Source: Lagierella sp. (GTDB lineage: Bacteria > Bacillota > Clostridia > Tissierellales > Peptoniphilaceae). From it: DNA of 64,000 nucleotides. Each line of letters starts with the position of its first letter. Positions within the stretch are counted from its first letter, which is position 1. The position numbers and the translations under genes were made by a program. Shown here in pieces: positions 26,823-36,255 of the stretch. The notes beneath the pieces were generated by a model, which made no database searches, had not been told where the DNA came from, and saw only the letters and a list, made by a program, of their open reading frames with translations. The stretch covers positions 153,080-217,079 of the forward strand of contig NZ_JASBYU010000002.1 in the NCBI RefSeq assembly GCF_029983815.1, in the 5' to 3' direction.

Positions 26823-27389
26823 TTGAGTAATAGTATTTTTAGTAGAAAACACGAGGAAAAAGAACAGATAGAAGCTTGGAAAAAGGCTATAAGGATTTAC
26901 TTTGAAGGGGACGTGGAATACAATCAAAAACTTGATTTCCTAGAGCCTACAATAGAGGGGGATAAGGACCTTGAAAATATTCTAAGGGCCTTTGACAACA
27001 AGTACGACATGGAAGAATTAAAGTCACTTTGGGATGATATCATGTTGACTGCCTTCAATGAAGAACATAGGATGATCTTTGTTTACGATGGCATGGGAAA
27101 ATTTACTCAGGATAGAAAAATCTCCTTAGAAAATTATCCAAAGGATTTGAAACTGGGATATCCTAGAAAGTTCTGGATAAAGAAATGCAAAGAAGTAAAT
27201 GACAGTTCCACCATAGCTTTGCCAAACGCCTTAAAGGACAGTTTGGTGGACATAGTTGCAACAAAGCAGGGTTACATCGTCATTAGGATTATGCACGAAG
27301 AGATAGACTGGTCTTTGGATAGTTCAATGGATGTTCTTAGTCAAATGATTGAAAATGCCAAGACTGGTAAATTTGGAATTACTTGGTAG
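26823..27389 (+). CDS. Hypothetical protein downstream of glgP
   Basis: Unrecognised 188-residue, acidic, probably cytoplasmic protein. TTG start behind GGGAGGGAG. Mostly mixed alpha/beta with no signal peptide, membrane helix or obvious catalytic motif. Trp-rich spots (EAWKKAI, SLWDDIM, KFWIKKC, IDWSLD) are notable. The position 28 bp after glgP suggests cotranscription, but no role in glycogen use can be read from it. Confidence 0.7.
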   Translation: MSNSIFSRKHEEKEQIEAWKKAIRIYFEGDVEYNQKLDFLEPTIEGDKDLENILRAFDNKYDMEELKSLWDDIMLTAFNEEHRMIFVYDGMGKFTQDRKISLENYPKDLKLGYPRKFWIKKCKEVNDSSTIALPNALKDSLVDIVATKQGYIVIRIMHEEIDWSLDSSMDVLSQMIENAKTGKFGITW

Positions 27390-27491
27390 AAATTTTTAAT
27401 AGGTGTTATCCATCTATTTTCAAAAGTTACAACAAATCAACATCTAAGGATTTGTAGGTTAATGGTGTTATAATATTCACGAGGTGATCTT

Positions 27492-28625
27492 ATGTATTGT
27501 CCTGAATGTGGAGAAAAAATACCTGAAAAGTCTAAATTTTGTCCAATGTGTGGATTGAATATATCCGAATTCTTTAGATGTAAATTTGATGTTCACGGAC
27601 AAGATATTGAAAATAAAATTGATAATACTCGAAAAGATAATATAAAAATAGATAGATATAATGATAGGGAAGATGAAAATAAGGGTATCTATGAAACTAA
27701 AGAGGAAAAGGCAAGACGTTTTGACGAAATTTTAAAAAATGCTGGAAAAACTGAGACCGTTTCAATGGATAAAGATTTAAATGAAGCTATTTCTGAAGAA
27801 AAGACAACGGAAGAAACTGTAAAATTTGAAGAAGAAAATCCTAGGACGGTTTCAGAAGAGGATGTTATAGGAAATGAAGACCCTATTCTGGAAGATAAAG
27901 AAGTTGATTTTACAGAGGAAAAAGATGATTTTACCTTTGAAGAAGCAAATTCCTCAAAGGAATATAAAAATTCGGTGGAAAGTCCGATTAAATTTACAAA
28001 AATAGGTAATATTATTGCTAAAGTCAACAATAAAGCTGTGGACTCTATCTATTCTTGGGTGAAAAAATTTATAAAACTTTTGGAAAAACCAGGAAACTAC
28101 TATAGAGATATCTGCATCATCCTTTCCTCGATTTTTTTGCTTATGACAAATATAGAAGTCATCCGCAATTCAAGTCCAGTACAGACCCTAAGTTTCAATA
28201 GGTTTTTGATAACCATAGTTGTCTCCCTTGGTGCATTGACCATAGTGATACTAAAGCCCTATGCTATTATGACCTTCGATAAGATGGATCTTTTAAAGCC
28301 TATAGATGGCCATAGAAAGTTTTCAAACTGTGTCATATTTGCTACCTTAGTATGCACAATTAGATTGATTCTTCATTTGGTATTTGCCTTTGTGCCGGGA
28401 ACAGGCCTGATGCTAGGTTACTCCTTGAAACCAAGGGGATTTGTTCTATACATCATCTCCCTATTATTGGAGATACTCATAGTCCAAGGGACTTTAAAGG
28501 ACAAGTGGAAGGGTAATAGAAATATCAAAAATCTGCAATTTACATCTCTCGTGATAGTAGGCCTTGAAATTGCAAGCGTAATATTCTTTAGACCGCTGAT
28601 TACCATGATGATTGAAAGATTATAG
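27492..28625 (+). CDS. Zinc-ribbon membrane protein
   Basis: 377 residues. The N-terminal zinc ribbon has two CxxC pairs (MYCPECGEKI and KFCPMCGLNI). A long, acidic, low-complexity linker (~30-180) follows, then about five membrane helices from ~205 to the end. The domain order resembles the shorter protein at 41269. It has an extended -10 (TGTTATAAT at 27466-27474) and a GAGGTGAT site. Function unknown; such proteins may be membrane sensors or scaffolds. Confidence 0.8.
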   Translation: MYCPECGEKIPEKSKFCPMCGLNISEFFRCKFDVHGQDIENKIDNTRKDNIKIDRYNDREDENKGIYETKEEKARRFDEILKNAGKTETVSMDKDLNEAISEEKTTEETVKFEEENPRTVSEEDVIGNEDPILEDKEVDFTEEKDDFTFEEANSSKEYKNSVESPIKFTKIGNIIAKVNNKAVDSIYSWVKKFIKLLEKPGNYYRDICIILSSIFLLMTNIEVIRNSSPVQTLSFNRFLITIVVSLGALTIVILKPYAIMTFDKMDLLKPIDGHRKFSNCVIFATLVCTIRLILHLVFAFVPGTGLMLGYSLKPRGFVLYIISLLLEILIVQGTLKDKWKGNRNIKNLQFTSLVIVGLEIASVIFFRPLITMMIERL

Positions 28626-28633
28626 GTGATACT

Positions 28634-29545
28634 TTGATTTATACCATTAGTTTAAACCCCTCCGTCGACTATATAGTGGAAGTCGATGAATTGAGGGAAA
28701 ATTATAAAAATAGAATGAAAAATGATCTAAGGGTTCCAGGAGGAAAGTCCATAAATGTTGCAAGAGTACTTAGAAGGCTGGGGATGCCTTCAGTAGCTAC
28801 AGGATTCTTAGGTGGATATGCGGGAGAGTTTATTAAGGACTGGCTAAATATGGAGGGAATAAACACCTCCTTTATTGAAATTGACGATGAAACTAGGATT
28901 AATATTAAACTTTATAAACAAAATATCATCATCAATGGCAAAGGACCTAATATCTCATTTAATGAACAATCGGAATTTTTATATTTTATTTCAAGAATTA
29001 GAGAAGGAGATACCATTATCCTTATGGGAAGTCTTCCTCCAAATGTGGACGAGGACATTCAAGACAGGATAATCTCAATTTGTAAAGCTAATGGTGCAGA
29101 ATTTATCGTGGATTCAACAGCGGAAAAATTAAAGGACTTTATAAAAAGAGGGCCTTTGATGGTCAAGCCAAATATCTCCGATGTTGAAGAAATTTTTAAT
29201 ATTAAAATTGAAGATGAACCCACACTTATTGAATGTGGAAAGAAAATATTGGCAATGGGTGCAAAACATGCAATAATATCCTTAGGAAAAGATGGTGCCT
29301 ACCTCTTTAGTGGAGACTGTGTCTACAAGGGAGATGGAGTTAAGGGAGACGAGGTTAGAACCGAAGGGGTTAGAGATTCTATGATTGCTGGTTTTATTGC
29401 TACTTATATTAGAACTGCAGATCTAGAGGAATCTTTCAAAATTGCCATGGCCTGTGCCACTGCCACTGCTTTCTCTAAGGACTTGGCAAGAAGAGAGCAG
29501 ATTGAAAAGATTTCAAAAGAAATTGTGGTCCATAGGCGGTGCTAG
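28634..29545 (+). CDS. PfkB-family hexose kinase (FruK/LacC-like) with altered GAGD motif
   Basis: 303 residues, TTG start. It begins MIYTISLNPSVDYIVEVDEL and has VPGGKSINVARVLRRLG and the GSLPPNV loop, as in 1-phosphofructokinase and tagatose-6-phosphate kinase. It would phosphorylate a sugar phosphate with ATP. The catalytic motif, normally TVGAGDSMVAGF, reads TEGVRDSMIAGF (residues 243-254). The base Asp248 is kept, but the anion-hole Ala-Gly is Val-Arg. It may be impaired or have shifted substrate. No PTS genes are nearby. Confidence 0.85.
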   Translation: MIYTISLNPSVDYIVEVDELRENYKNRMKNDLRVPGGKSINVARVLRRLGMPSVATGFLGGYAGEFIKDWLNMEGINTSFIEIDDETRINIKLYKQNIIINGKGPNISFNEQSEFLYFISRIREGDTIILMGSLPPNVDEDIQDRIISICKANGAEFIVDSTAEKLKDFIKRGPLMVKPNISDVEEIFNIKIEDEPTLIECGKKILAMGAKHAIISLGKDGAYLFSGDCVYKGDGVKGDEVRTEGVRDSMIAGFIATYIRTADLEESFKIAMACATATAFSKDLARREQIEKISKEIVVHRRC

Positions 29546-29611
29546 TATTTCCACATTGGGCATAATTGTAGTATGATAAATAGTAAGAATATATTTAGGT
29601 GGGTATTGTAA

Positions 29612-30451
29612 ATGAAATTACAAAAGATAAATCGATTTGCCATAGGAATTGGCGCAATTATTTTTGTTCTTATTATCTCATTAGTTGCATCTTATGTAGT
29701 CAGTCAATCGAGCCTGGGAAAATTGGAGAGGGAAGCGGAAAATTATATTTCCAGTGGGGAATATGGCCCTGCTTCAACCATCTATGCAAGACTCTATACC
29801 AAGACCGGCGACGAAAAGTATAAGGTAAAACGAGATGACACTATTAAAATGAAAACCGAGGCAAAGGTATATGAACAGGGAATAAATAAGTTAGATGAAG
29901 GTGACTATCTTTCTGCCGTTAGAATATTTGGAAGAATTGATAGAGAAAACTCCCAGTTTAATAAACAGGCTAAGGAAAAGTTAAAGGAAGCCGAAACCAA
30001 TATACTTAATCAAGTGAAGCAGGCTATGGAGGACGACAATGTCTATCTAGCTTCATCCATAATAAAAGACTATGTAAAAATAGCTGGAGAGATCGAGGAG
30101 TCTAAGAAACTTTTGGCAACTGTAAATAAAGCTGTTGGCGAAGGGGAGGAAGTGGCTTCTGAAGAAGAGGATTCCGAGACCAATGTTGATGTAGGGGATA
30201 TAAAGACCGAAGATTTGCCGGAAGATCCAAAAAACTGGGTTGGAAAGACTGTGAAGATTCAGTCTCCTAGGTCCAATCTTAGACAGGAACCAAACCTAGA
30301 AGGAAAGATTGTGGGACTAGCAATTTCGGGAGACCCTATTCAAATAACCAAGGTTAAAACCGATGGTTCAAGAATGTGGTGCTACGGAACCATAACAAAT
30401 TTACGTAATGGAAAGACCATTAAGGCGTGGATATCAAGTAAAAATTTATAG
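29612..30451 (+). CDS. Membrane-anchored SH3-domain protein
   Basis: 279 residues with an N-terminal membrane anchor (residues ~12-33) and the rest outside the cell. The middle (~40-165) is helical and repeat-like, resembling TPR material. A Glu/Ser-rich linker leads to a C-terminal bacterial SH3 domain (NWVGKTVKIQ, SNLRQEPNLEGKIVG, KAWISSKNL). SH3 domains of this kind bind cell-wall peptides. It has a strong terminator. Exact role unknown. Confidence 0.8.
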   Translation: MKLQKINRFAIGIGAIIFVLIISLVASYVVSQSSLGKLEREAENYISSGEYGPASTIYARLYTKTGDEKYKVKRDDTIKMKTEAKVYEQGINKLDEGDYLSAVRIFGRIDRENSQFNKQAKEKLKEAETNILNQVKQAMEDDNVYLASSIIKDYVKIAGEIEESKKLLATVNKAVGEGEEVASEEEDSETNVDVGDIKTEDLPEDPKNWVGKTVKIQSPRSNLRQEPNLEGKIVGLAISGDPIQITKVKTDGSRMWCYGTITNLRNGKTIKAWISSKNL

Positions 30452-30459
30452 ATTTTTCA

Positions 30460-30488
30460 ACTGAGACTTTTTTAGTCTCGGTTTTTTT
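30460..30488 (+). terminator. Terminator of the SH3 gene
   Basis: Stem ACTGAGACT (30460-30468) with AGTCTCGGT (30474-30482, one G-T pair), followed by seven T. The AT-rich gap to 30676 holds nothing else I can identify. Confidence 0.85.
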
Positions 30489-30676
30489 ATGGGTTAGTTT
30501 TACTTTGATTGCTTATCAATAAATAATGATTAGATAAAACAATTAATAAATAAATTGCAGGGAATTTATTAGATAAAGCTATAAAGGAAAAAGTTAATTT
30601 TGTTTTGCTTTATGCAATCGGAAATATTTAACACGAATATAACCATAAACTAGAAAGTGACGAATTTGAATGTTAA

Positions 30677-30705
30677 TTGACAAACGATTAGGGTATATTT
30701 ATAAT
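30677..30705 (+). promoter_or_regulatory. Consensus sigma-A promoter of the giant surface protein
   Basis: TTGACA (30677-30682), exactly 17 bp, then TATAAT (30700-30705). This is a full consensus promoter. The predicted start of transcription near 30712 rules out the upstream in-frame TTG at 30705 as the translation start. Confidence 0.9.
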
Positions 30706-30740
30706 TGGATAGATTAATTAAAAAAGGAAAGGATGATTTA

Positions 30741-33700
30741 ATGAAAAAACTTATTGCAATTTTGTTGAGTTTAAGCATTTTCATAGGTAGTTTTGGAAAC
30801 CTAGGATATGCAGCAGAAAAAAATGCAGTGGACAATGACTATGAAAAAGATGAACGTGGATTCATAATTGATGAAACTTTAAAACCACTGCCAGACGATG
30901 ATGATGTAGTAGAGATATCCGACTGGAACCTAAAGAGGGGTATTGTACTTCTTTTTGGAGGAACTGTGGATGATGTGGATGACGCGGTTATAACCAAAAG
31001 AATGTTAAGAAGAATTCACAGACTATCCCCTGAACAATGTGGTGCCCACGACCGTAAGGAGATAGGAATAAAGGTTAAGGATATATCAGAACTTGAATAT
31101 GCGACAAACCTTGAATGGTTTAGTGCGGTATATCAAATCTTTACTGATTTAACGCCTTTAAAGAATGCTAATAAGATGGTTCACTTGGACTTAAGATCCC
31201 TTGGAACCGACGAAAATAGAGTTACGGATATCAGTCCATTAAAGAATATGACTGAGTTGGAATTTTTAAATCTTTCCGATGCTAAAATCGAAGATACTTC
31301 TATACTTTCCAACTTCACAAAGATGAAGATTCTAAATTTATCATTTACTAGAATAGATAATTATGATTTTGCATCTAATATGAAGGATCTAGAGTATATT
31401 AGATCTGACTTTAGCCCTATTAGGAGTTTAGAGCCTTTGAGAGGATTAACTAAATTAAAGACAATTCTTGCCTCAGCTCCAAAAGTAGACTATACAAAAC
31501 CGATTAATGAAAATTTAATAGACTCTGTAGAGCCTTTAAAGGATTCAACCAGTCTAGAGGAGGTTGACCTTGGAGGACACCATGTCAAAGACGTAAGTTC
31601 ATTGAAGGGTTTAGTAAACTTAAAGAAATTGGTACTGACCAACAATAGAATTGAAGATCTAGAACCACTACTGGCTTTACCTAAATTAGAAATCCTATGG
31701 GTTCAAGGAAACCCTGGATATCCTGGCTATGAAACAAGTCAATATGCCTATCTTGAAGCAAAGCAGATATTCAACAGTCTAAATAAGGGAAGTTTAAATA
31801 AGGAAGATATCCCTACTTTAGAAAAACTTGAAAATGCAAGTAATCAAGTTAAAGCTTTCTTCAATGATGACACTTTAAACACTTTAATGAGTTACAAGGA
31901 ACAATTAAAAACTAAGGATTCTGTAAAGAATAGTGCTTTTGAAGATATTAATACAAGTTCTACACCAGAAGACCCAACTCCTGAAACACCGGAAGAACCA
32001 AAACCTGAAGATCCAGAAGATACAGGTATTAAAAAAATAGTAGAAGTTATTGACCAAGACGAAATTACTATAAAAAAGGGAGAGGACATCTCCAAATTAT
32101 TACCAGAGATGGTAAAGGTTAAGTTAGCCCAAGGTGGAATCGAAACTAAGGATGAAGAGCCGAAAATAGGAACTTTTAGAAGAAACTTTAGAGACGGTGA
32201 AGAGTTTGGTGCAACTTCTATTGCCTATAAGATAGTCGATGAAAATGGAAATCTTTTAAGTTCTAAGGATCATCTTGGAATGTTAAAGGGAGTTTCCCAA
32301 GATGAATACAAGAAGGAAATCTACTTTAATCCAGTAGGAGATTTTTATGAATATGTAACTACTGGGGATGACCACTTCTTCAATCTTGAAATAGTTTCAG
32401 ACAAATATGAAATGGTTGGCGAATATGGATTTAAACAGGAATACTGTACTATCTATAAGGATGGAACTGTAAGGGATGTAAAGGCCAATGGTGAAGCTTT
32501 AAGTCGCCATGATGCCAATAAAGAACCAGAAAAATTCTATGTGATTCATGTAAAGGAAAAGGGTCAAGAGCCTGAAACTCCTGAAACTCCAACTGAAAAT
32601 CCAAAACTTGGAATCGCTAAAGATGGTAAGCATCAAACTATAACCTATAAAGTGGTAACAACCGATGGAAAGGTATTGAGTTCAAAGGAATATCCAGGAC
32701 TTATATCTGGATATAACATGAACCCTGACTATGTGAAAAGAGCAGTTTCTAATGGCGACTATTTCACTATGAAGACCGATGGAGTGACTGAAGAGTACCG
32801 TGTTCAACTTCATTCCAAGGACTATGAATTAGTTGGAACCTACGAATTTGGTATGGACTATGACCAAGGGACAATGGGTGGAAAAGTGACTGTTGTTAAA
32901 AACTCCAATACCACACCTACCTATTACGAAGTAGACGATAAAGAGATTCCAGAAGAGGTATTTGTAATAAAGGTAAAACCATTTGGAACAGAATATCCTG
33001 TGGACCCAGCACCGGTAGATCCAACTCCAGAAGAACCTACTGTAAAGCTTGGTCTTGGTAAGGATGGCAACAAAGAAACCATAACTTATAAAGTTGTTAC
33101 AACTGACAATAAGTTAGTAAGTGCAAAGGATTATCCAGATTTATTAAAGGTTACAGATGTAGAAGGGTATGGTTCAGTACAAAAAGTTACAGCAAATGAA
33201 GATTATTTCACAGTAACTTCTAATATGGAAGCCTATGTGTTCAATATCACATTGAACTCCCAAGACTATGAATTAGTTGGAAGATACTCAATTGAAAATG
33301 ATAGTTTTGGTAAAATTTCAAATATTACAAATAGTAATTTTGAAAATGACAAGTACTATGTTAAAAATGGAGAGATTCCAGAAGAGGTATTTGTAATAAA
33401 GGTAAAACCATTTGGAACAGAAGATCCTGTAGATCCAACTCCGGTAGATACTACACCAGAGGAACCTACAACTGGTTTAGGAATTACTAAAGAGGGAAGA
33501 AATGAAGTTACAACTTTTAAGGTTGTTGACGAAAATGGCGATGTTGTAAGTGCAAAAGACTACCCAGACCTATTAAAGGTTACAGATGAAGGGGGATTTG
33601 GTTCAAACCAAAAAGTAACAGCAAATAAGGATTATTTCACAGTAACTTCGTCTTATGAAGACTATGTTTTTAATATCTCATTAAATTCTCAAGACTATGA

Positions 33701-35087
33701 CATAGTTGGAAGATACTCTATTGAATATAGTGATGGAGGTAAGGTTTCAAATATTTCAAATAGTAATACCAAAAATGGCAAGTACTATGTAAAAAATGGA
33801 GATATTCCACAAGAGGCCTTTATTATCCATGTGAAAACCAAAGGGGACAACATCCTTTCAGCATTAGAAAAATTACCTGTACTATTTGCTAGAACACTGA
33901 ATAAATTGACAGCTGCTGACGACACTATGGGCTTAAAGGTTAACTGGAATTTGGATAATTTCAAAAATGAAGTTGGAACTTATGTACTAGAGGGAGAACT
34001 AGTATTACCAGAAGGTATTACAAATCCTCAAGAACTTAAGGCCAAAGTCACTGTAAATGTAGTCGAAGATGAAAAAGATCCAGGGGATCCAACTGACAAT
34101 ACAGAGACTACAGAACCATCAGATTCAACTGATAAACCTGATACCACAGAACCAGTAAAACCTAGTCCAGGTGTACCATCTGAAACAGAGGACTCTACAG
34201 AGCCTACTGAGGTTTCAAAGGTAGAAACTACAAGGACAAAGGGTAATGACAGATATGAAACTGCCATTGAAATAAGCAAGAAGATGTACGATAAATCTGA
34301 AGTTGTCATCGTTGCAGATGGAAGAAACTTCCCAGACTCCTTGACAGCAACAGTTCTTGCTAAATATAAAAATGCACCTCTTCTATTATCCGACGAGGGA
34401 AAAGCTCTTGATAAAGTAGTTGAGGAACTAACAAGACTAGAAGCAAAAGAGGTAATCATCGTTGGTGGTGATTCTTCAGTTAGCACAAATGAAGAAAATA
34501 GATTTAAAGAAATTGGTAAAGTTTCAAGAATATATGGATCAGATAGATATGAAACTTCTCTAAAGGTAGCCCAAATTATCTTAAAGGCAAATCCTAACCA
34601 AGATACTGTAATTGTCGCAGACGGAAGAGACTATCCTGACGCTTTAGCAATTGCACCAGTTGCAGCAAGAGAAAATATGCCAATCATCCTTTACGATGGA
34701 ACTGGTATTGGATATGCTCAAAGCCTATTAAAAGAATTCTCAATCAAGAATTCTATAATAGTAGGAGGTAAGGACTCTGTAGATAAGACTGTGGATTCCC
34801 AATTTGAAAAGTCTATAAGACTTGCAGGAGCAGACAGATATGAAACAGCTGTGAAGATAGCAAGAAAATACTTTGAAAATACTAAAGAGATGGCTTTAGT
34901 AAATGGAAAAGACTTCCCTGATGCCCTAGTTGTTGGCGTTTATGCAGCTAATAACAATATGCCAGTACTACTAACAAGACCTGAAAAACTTGATAGATAT
35001 GTTAAGGCATATATGGACGATAAGGACATTGAAATTGTAAATATCTTTGGTGGAAAGAGTTCCGTTGCTGAGGATATAATAAAATAA
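30741..35087 (+). CDS. Giant secreted surface protein: LRR, four repeats, three CWB2 repeats
   Basis: 1448 residues, exported and wall-bound. ATG 30741 follows an AAGGAAAGGATGATT site. The signal peptide ends near GYAAE. An internalin-like leucine-rich region lies at ~115-320 (LTPLKNANKMVHLDLRS, ISPLKNMTELEFLNLSD, VKDVSSLKGLVNLKKLVL). Pro/Glu/Asp-rich linkers separate four ~115-residue repeats (~475-1035). Then come a Rib/alpha-like strand-rich segment ending in LPEGITNPQELKAKVTVNV, a Thr/Pro/Ser stalk, and three CWB2 repeats from ~1164. Such architecture suits adhesion or biofilm functions. The ligand is unknown. Expression should be strong, given the consensus promoter. Confidence 0.92.
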   Translation: MKKLIAILLSLSIFIGSFGNLGYAAEKNAVDNDYEKDERGFIIDETLKPLPDDDDVVEISDWNLKRGIVLLFGGTVDDVDDAVITKRMLRRIHRLSPEQCGAHDRKEIGIKVKDISELEYATNLEWFSAVYQIFTDLTPLKNANKMVHLDLRSLGTDENRVTDISPLKNMTELEFLNLSDAKIEDTSILSNFTKMKILNLSFTRIDNYDFASNMKDLEYIRSDFSPIRSLEPLRGLTKLKTILASAPKVDYTKPINENLIDSVEPLKDSTSLEEVDLGGHHVKDVSSLKGLVNLKKLVLTNNRIEDLEPLLALPKLEILWVQGNPGYPGYETSQYAYLEAKQIFNSLNKGSLNKEDIPTLEKLENASNQVKAFFNDDTLNTLMSYKEQLKTKDSVKNSAFEDINTSSTPEDPTPETPEEPKPEDPEDTGIKKIVEVIDQDEITIKKGEDISKLLPEMVKVKLAQGGIETKDEEPKIGTFRRNFRDGEEFGATSIAYKIVDENGNLLSSKDHLGMLKGVSQDEYKKEIYFNPVGDFYEYVTTGDDHFFNLEIVSDKYEMVGEYGFKQEYCTIYKDGTVRDVKANGEALSRHDANKEPEKFYVIHVKEKGQEPETPETPTENPKLGIAKDGKHQTITYKVVTTDGKVLSSKEYPGLISGYNMNPDYVKRAVSNGDYFTMKTDGVTEEYRVQLHSKDYELVGTYEFGMDYDQGTMGGKVTVVKNSNTTPTYYEVDDKEIPEEVFVIKVKPFGTEYPVDPAPVDPTPEEPTVKLGLGKDGNKETITYKVVTTDNKLVSAKDYPDLLKVTDVEGYGSVQKVTANEDYFTVTSNMEAYVFNITLNSQDYELVGRYSIENDSFGKISNITNSNFENDKYYVKNGEIPEEVFVIKVKPFGTEDPVDPTPVDTTPEEPTTGLGITKEGRNEVTTFKVVDENGDVVSAKDYPDLLKVTDEGGFGSNQKVTANKDYFTVTSSYEDYVFNISLNSQDYDIVGRYSIEYSDGGKVSNISNSNTKNGKYYVKNGDIPQEAFIIHVKTKGDNILSALEKLPVLFARTLNKLTAADDTMGLKVNWNLDNFKNEVGTYVLEGELVLPEGITNPQELKAKVTVNVVEDEKDPGDPTDNTETTEPSDSTDKPDTTEPVKPSPGVPSETEDSTEPTEVSKVETTRTKGNDRYETAIEISKKMYDKSEVVIVADGRNFPDSLTATVLAKYKNAPLLLSDEGKALDKVVEELTRLEAKEVIIVGGDSSVSTNEENRFKEIGKVSRIYGSDRYETSLKVAQIILKANPNQDTVIVADGRDYPDALAIAPVAARENMPIILYDGTGIGYAQSLLKEFSIKNSIIVGGKDSVDKTVDSQFEKSIRLAGADRYETAVKIARKYFENTKEMALVNGKDFPDALVVGVYAANNNMPVLLTRPEKLDRYVKAYMDDKDIEIVNIFGGKSSVAEDIIK
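32160..33845 (+). repeat. Four tandem protein repeats inside the surface protein
   Basis: Units start near 32160, 32599, 33041 and 33470. Units 3 and 4 are closest in sequence (shared SAKDYPDLLKVTD, KVTAN.DYFTVTS, NSQDY..VGRYSIE). Ends of units 2 and 3 are almost identical in DNA, from 32945 and 33376, covering IPEEVFVIKVKPFGTE. This implies recent duplication or gene conversion. Confidence 0.85.
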
Positions 35088-35098
35088 TACCTACAAAA

Positions 35099-35132
35099 GG
35101 CACTGAAAGTATACCTTTCGGTGTCTTTTTTT
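35099..35132 (+). terminator. Terminator of the surface protein gene
   Basis: An 11-bp stem (35099-35109 with 35115-35125, core CACTGAAAG/CTTTCGGTG) and a T-run. Confidence 0.88.
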
Positions 35133-35234
35133 ACTTCAAATCTAAGGTAACTCTAACAAAATAAATAGCTATAAAAATCATGAAAACCTTATTATTTAGA
35201 GTTTTTAGTATAAAATAGGGAAAAGTGGTTAACT

Positions 35235-35288
35235 TTAACATGGATTTAACAATTACAATCTTTTTATTTAACAAACCATTGGTATAGT
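35235..35288 (+). promoter_or_regulatory. Pho boxes and -10 of the pst operon
   Basis: Three exact TTAACA hexamers at 35235, 35246 and 35268, spaced 11 and 22 bp, so all lie on the same helix face. A further TTAACT is at 35229. A -10-like TATAGT lies at 35283-35288 with no -35. This is the layout of a PhoP/PhoB-activated promoter, and the regulator genes are downstream in the same operon. Confidence 0.75.
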
Positions 35289-35315
35289 TAAGACACTAAG
35301 ATTGTGGAGGTAAAA

Positions 35316-36248
35316 ATGAAAAACAAATTTAAAATTTTAGGTATTTTAATGGCTGTAGTTCTTTTATTTACAGCATGTGACAAGACAGGAACCAATAATG
35401 GTTCAGAAGAGAGTTCAGGAGCAACAACAGAAGCTACTGAAACAAGTGAACAAGGATCAGAAGAAACAACAGGAGATGGAATGACAGGAGAAATTTCTGT
35501 TATCTCTAGAGAAGATGGTTCAGGAACAAGAGGAGCTTTCGTAGAACTAGTAGAAGTTATCGACGGTGACAAGAACGATATGACTACTGAAGAAGCTGTT
35601 ATCCAAAACAACACTGAAGCAGTTATGACTACTGTTGCAGGAGACAAAAATGCTATTGGATACATCTCATTAGGATCATTAAATGACACTGTTAAAGCAT
35701 TAAAGGTTGACGGTGTTGAAGCAACTCCTGAAAATGTTGCAAACAACAGCTACAAAATAGCAAGACCTTTCAACATTGTAACTAAGGAAGAACCACAAGG
35801 AGCAGAAGCTGACTTTATCGGATTTATCCTAAGTGAAGATGGACAAAAGGTTGTTGAAGAAGAAGGATATGTAAAGAGTCCTGAAGCTAAAGAATTTACA
35901 CCTGACCCTAACGTTAGTGGAGACATTGCAATAGCTGGATCTTCATCAGTAACTCCAGTAATGGAAAAACTAGTTGAAGCTTATGGAAAAATCAATCCTA
36001 ATGTAAAAATCCAAGTTAACATGTCAGACTCAACTACTGGTGTTCAAAACGCTAAAGAAGGTGTTGCAAACATAGGTATGGCTTCAAGAGAGCTTAAAGA
36101 TAGTGAAAAAGATTTAAAGAAATTCGTTATTGCAATGGACGGTATTGCAGTAATTGTTAACAAAGATAGTTCAGTTGAAGAAATTTCTCTAGATAGTTTG
36201 AAAAATATCTACCTTGGAGAATTAACTAAGTGGGAAGACGTTAAGTAA
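35316..36248 (+). CDS. pstS: Phosphate-binding lipoprotein PstS, circularly permuted sequence order
   Basis: Lipoprotein that captures phosphate for the PstCAB importer. ATG 35316 has GGAGG six bases upstream; a GTG at 35304 overlaps that site. The signal peptide ends at lipobox FTAC, then a Ser/Thr/Glu linker. The half normally C-terminal in PstS comes first (SREDGSGTRGAF, GAIGYISLG-like AIGYISLGSLND, ..EEGYV). The normally N-terminal half follows from ~residue 200 (IAIAGSSSVTPVMEKL, IGMASRELKD, VIAMDGIAVIVN) and ends LTKWEDVK. So all parts are present in swapped order. Similar permuted versions occur in Clostridia as far as I recall. Confidence 0.9.
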   Translation: MKNKFKILGILMAVVLLFTACDKTGTNNGSEESSGATTEATETSEQGSEETTGDGMTGEISVISREDGSGTRGAFVELVEVIDGDKNDMTTEEAVIQNNTEAVMTTVAGDKNAIGYISLGSLNDTVKALKVDGVEATPENVANNSYKIARPFNIVTKEEPQGAEADFIGFILSEDGQKVVEEEGYVKSPEAKEFTPDPNVSGDIAIAGSSSVTPVMEKLVEAYGKINPNVKIQVNMSDSTTGVQNAKEGVANIGMASRELKDSEKDLKKFVIAMDGIAVIVNKDSSVEEISLDSLKNIYLGELTKWEDVK

Positions 36249-36255
36249 GAGAGAG

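Noticed and set aside
30705..30740. TTG start of the giant surface protein
   Set aside because: It overlaps the -10 of a consensus promoter; ATG 30741 has the ribosome site and a normal signal peptide.
32160..33845. CRISPR-like or DNA satellite repeat
   Set aside because: The repeats are in frame, protein-coding and ~400 bp long, so they are protein domains.
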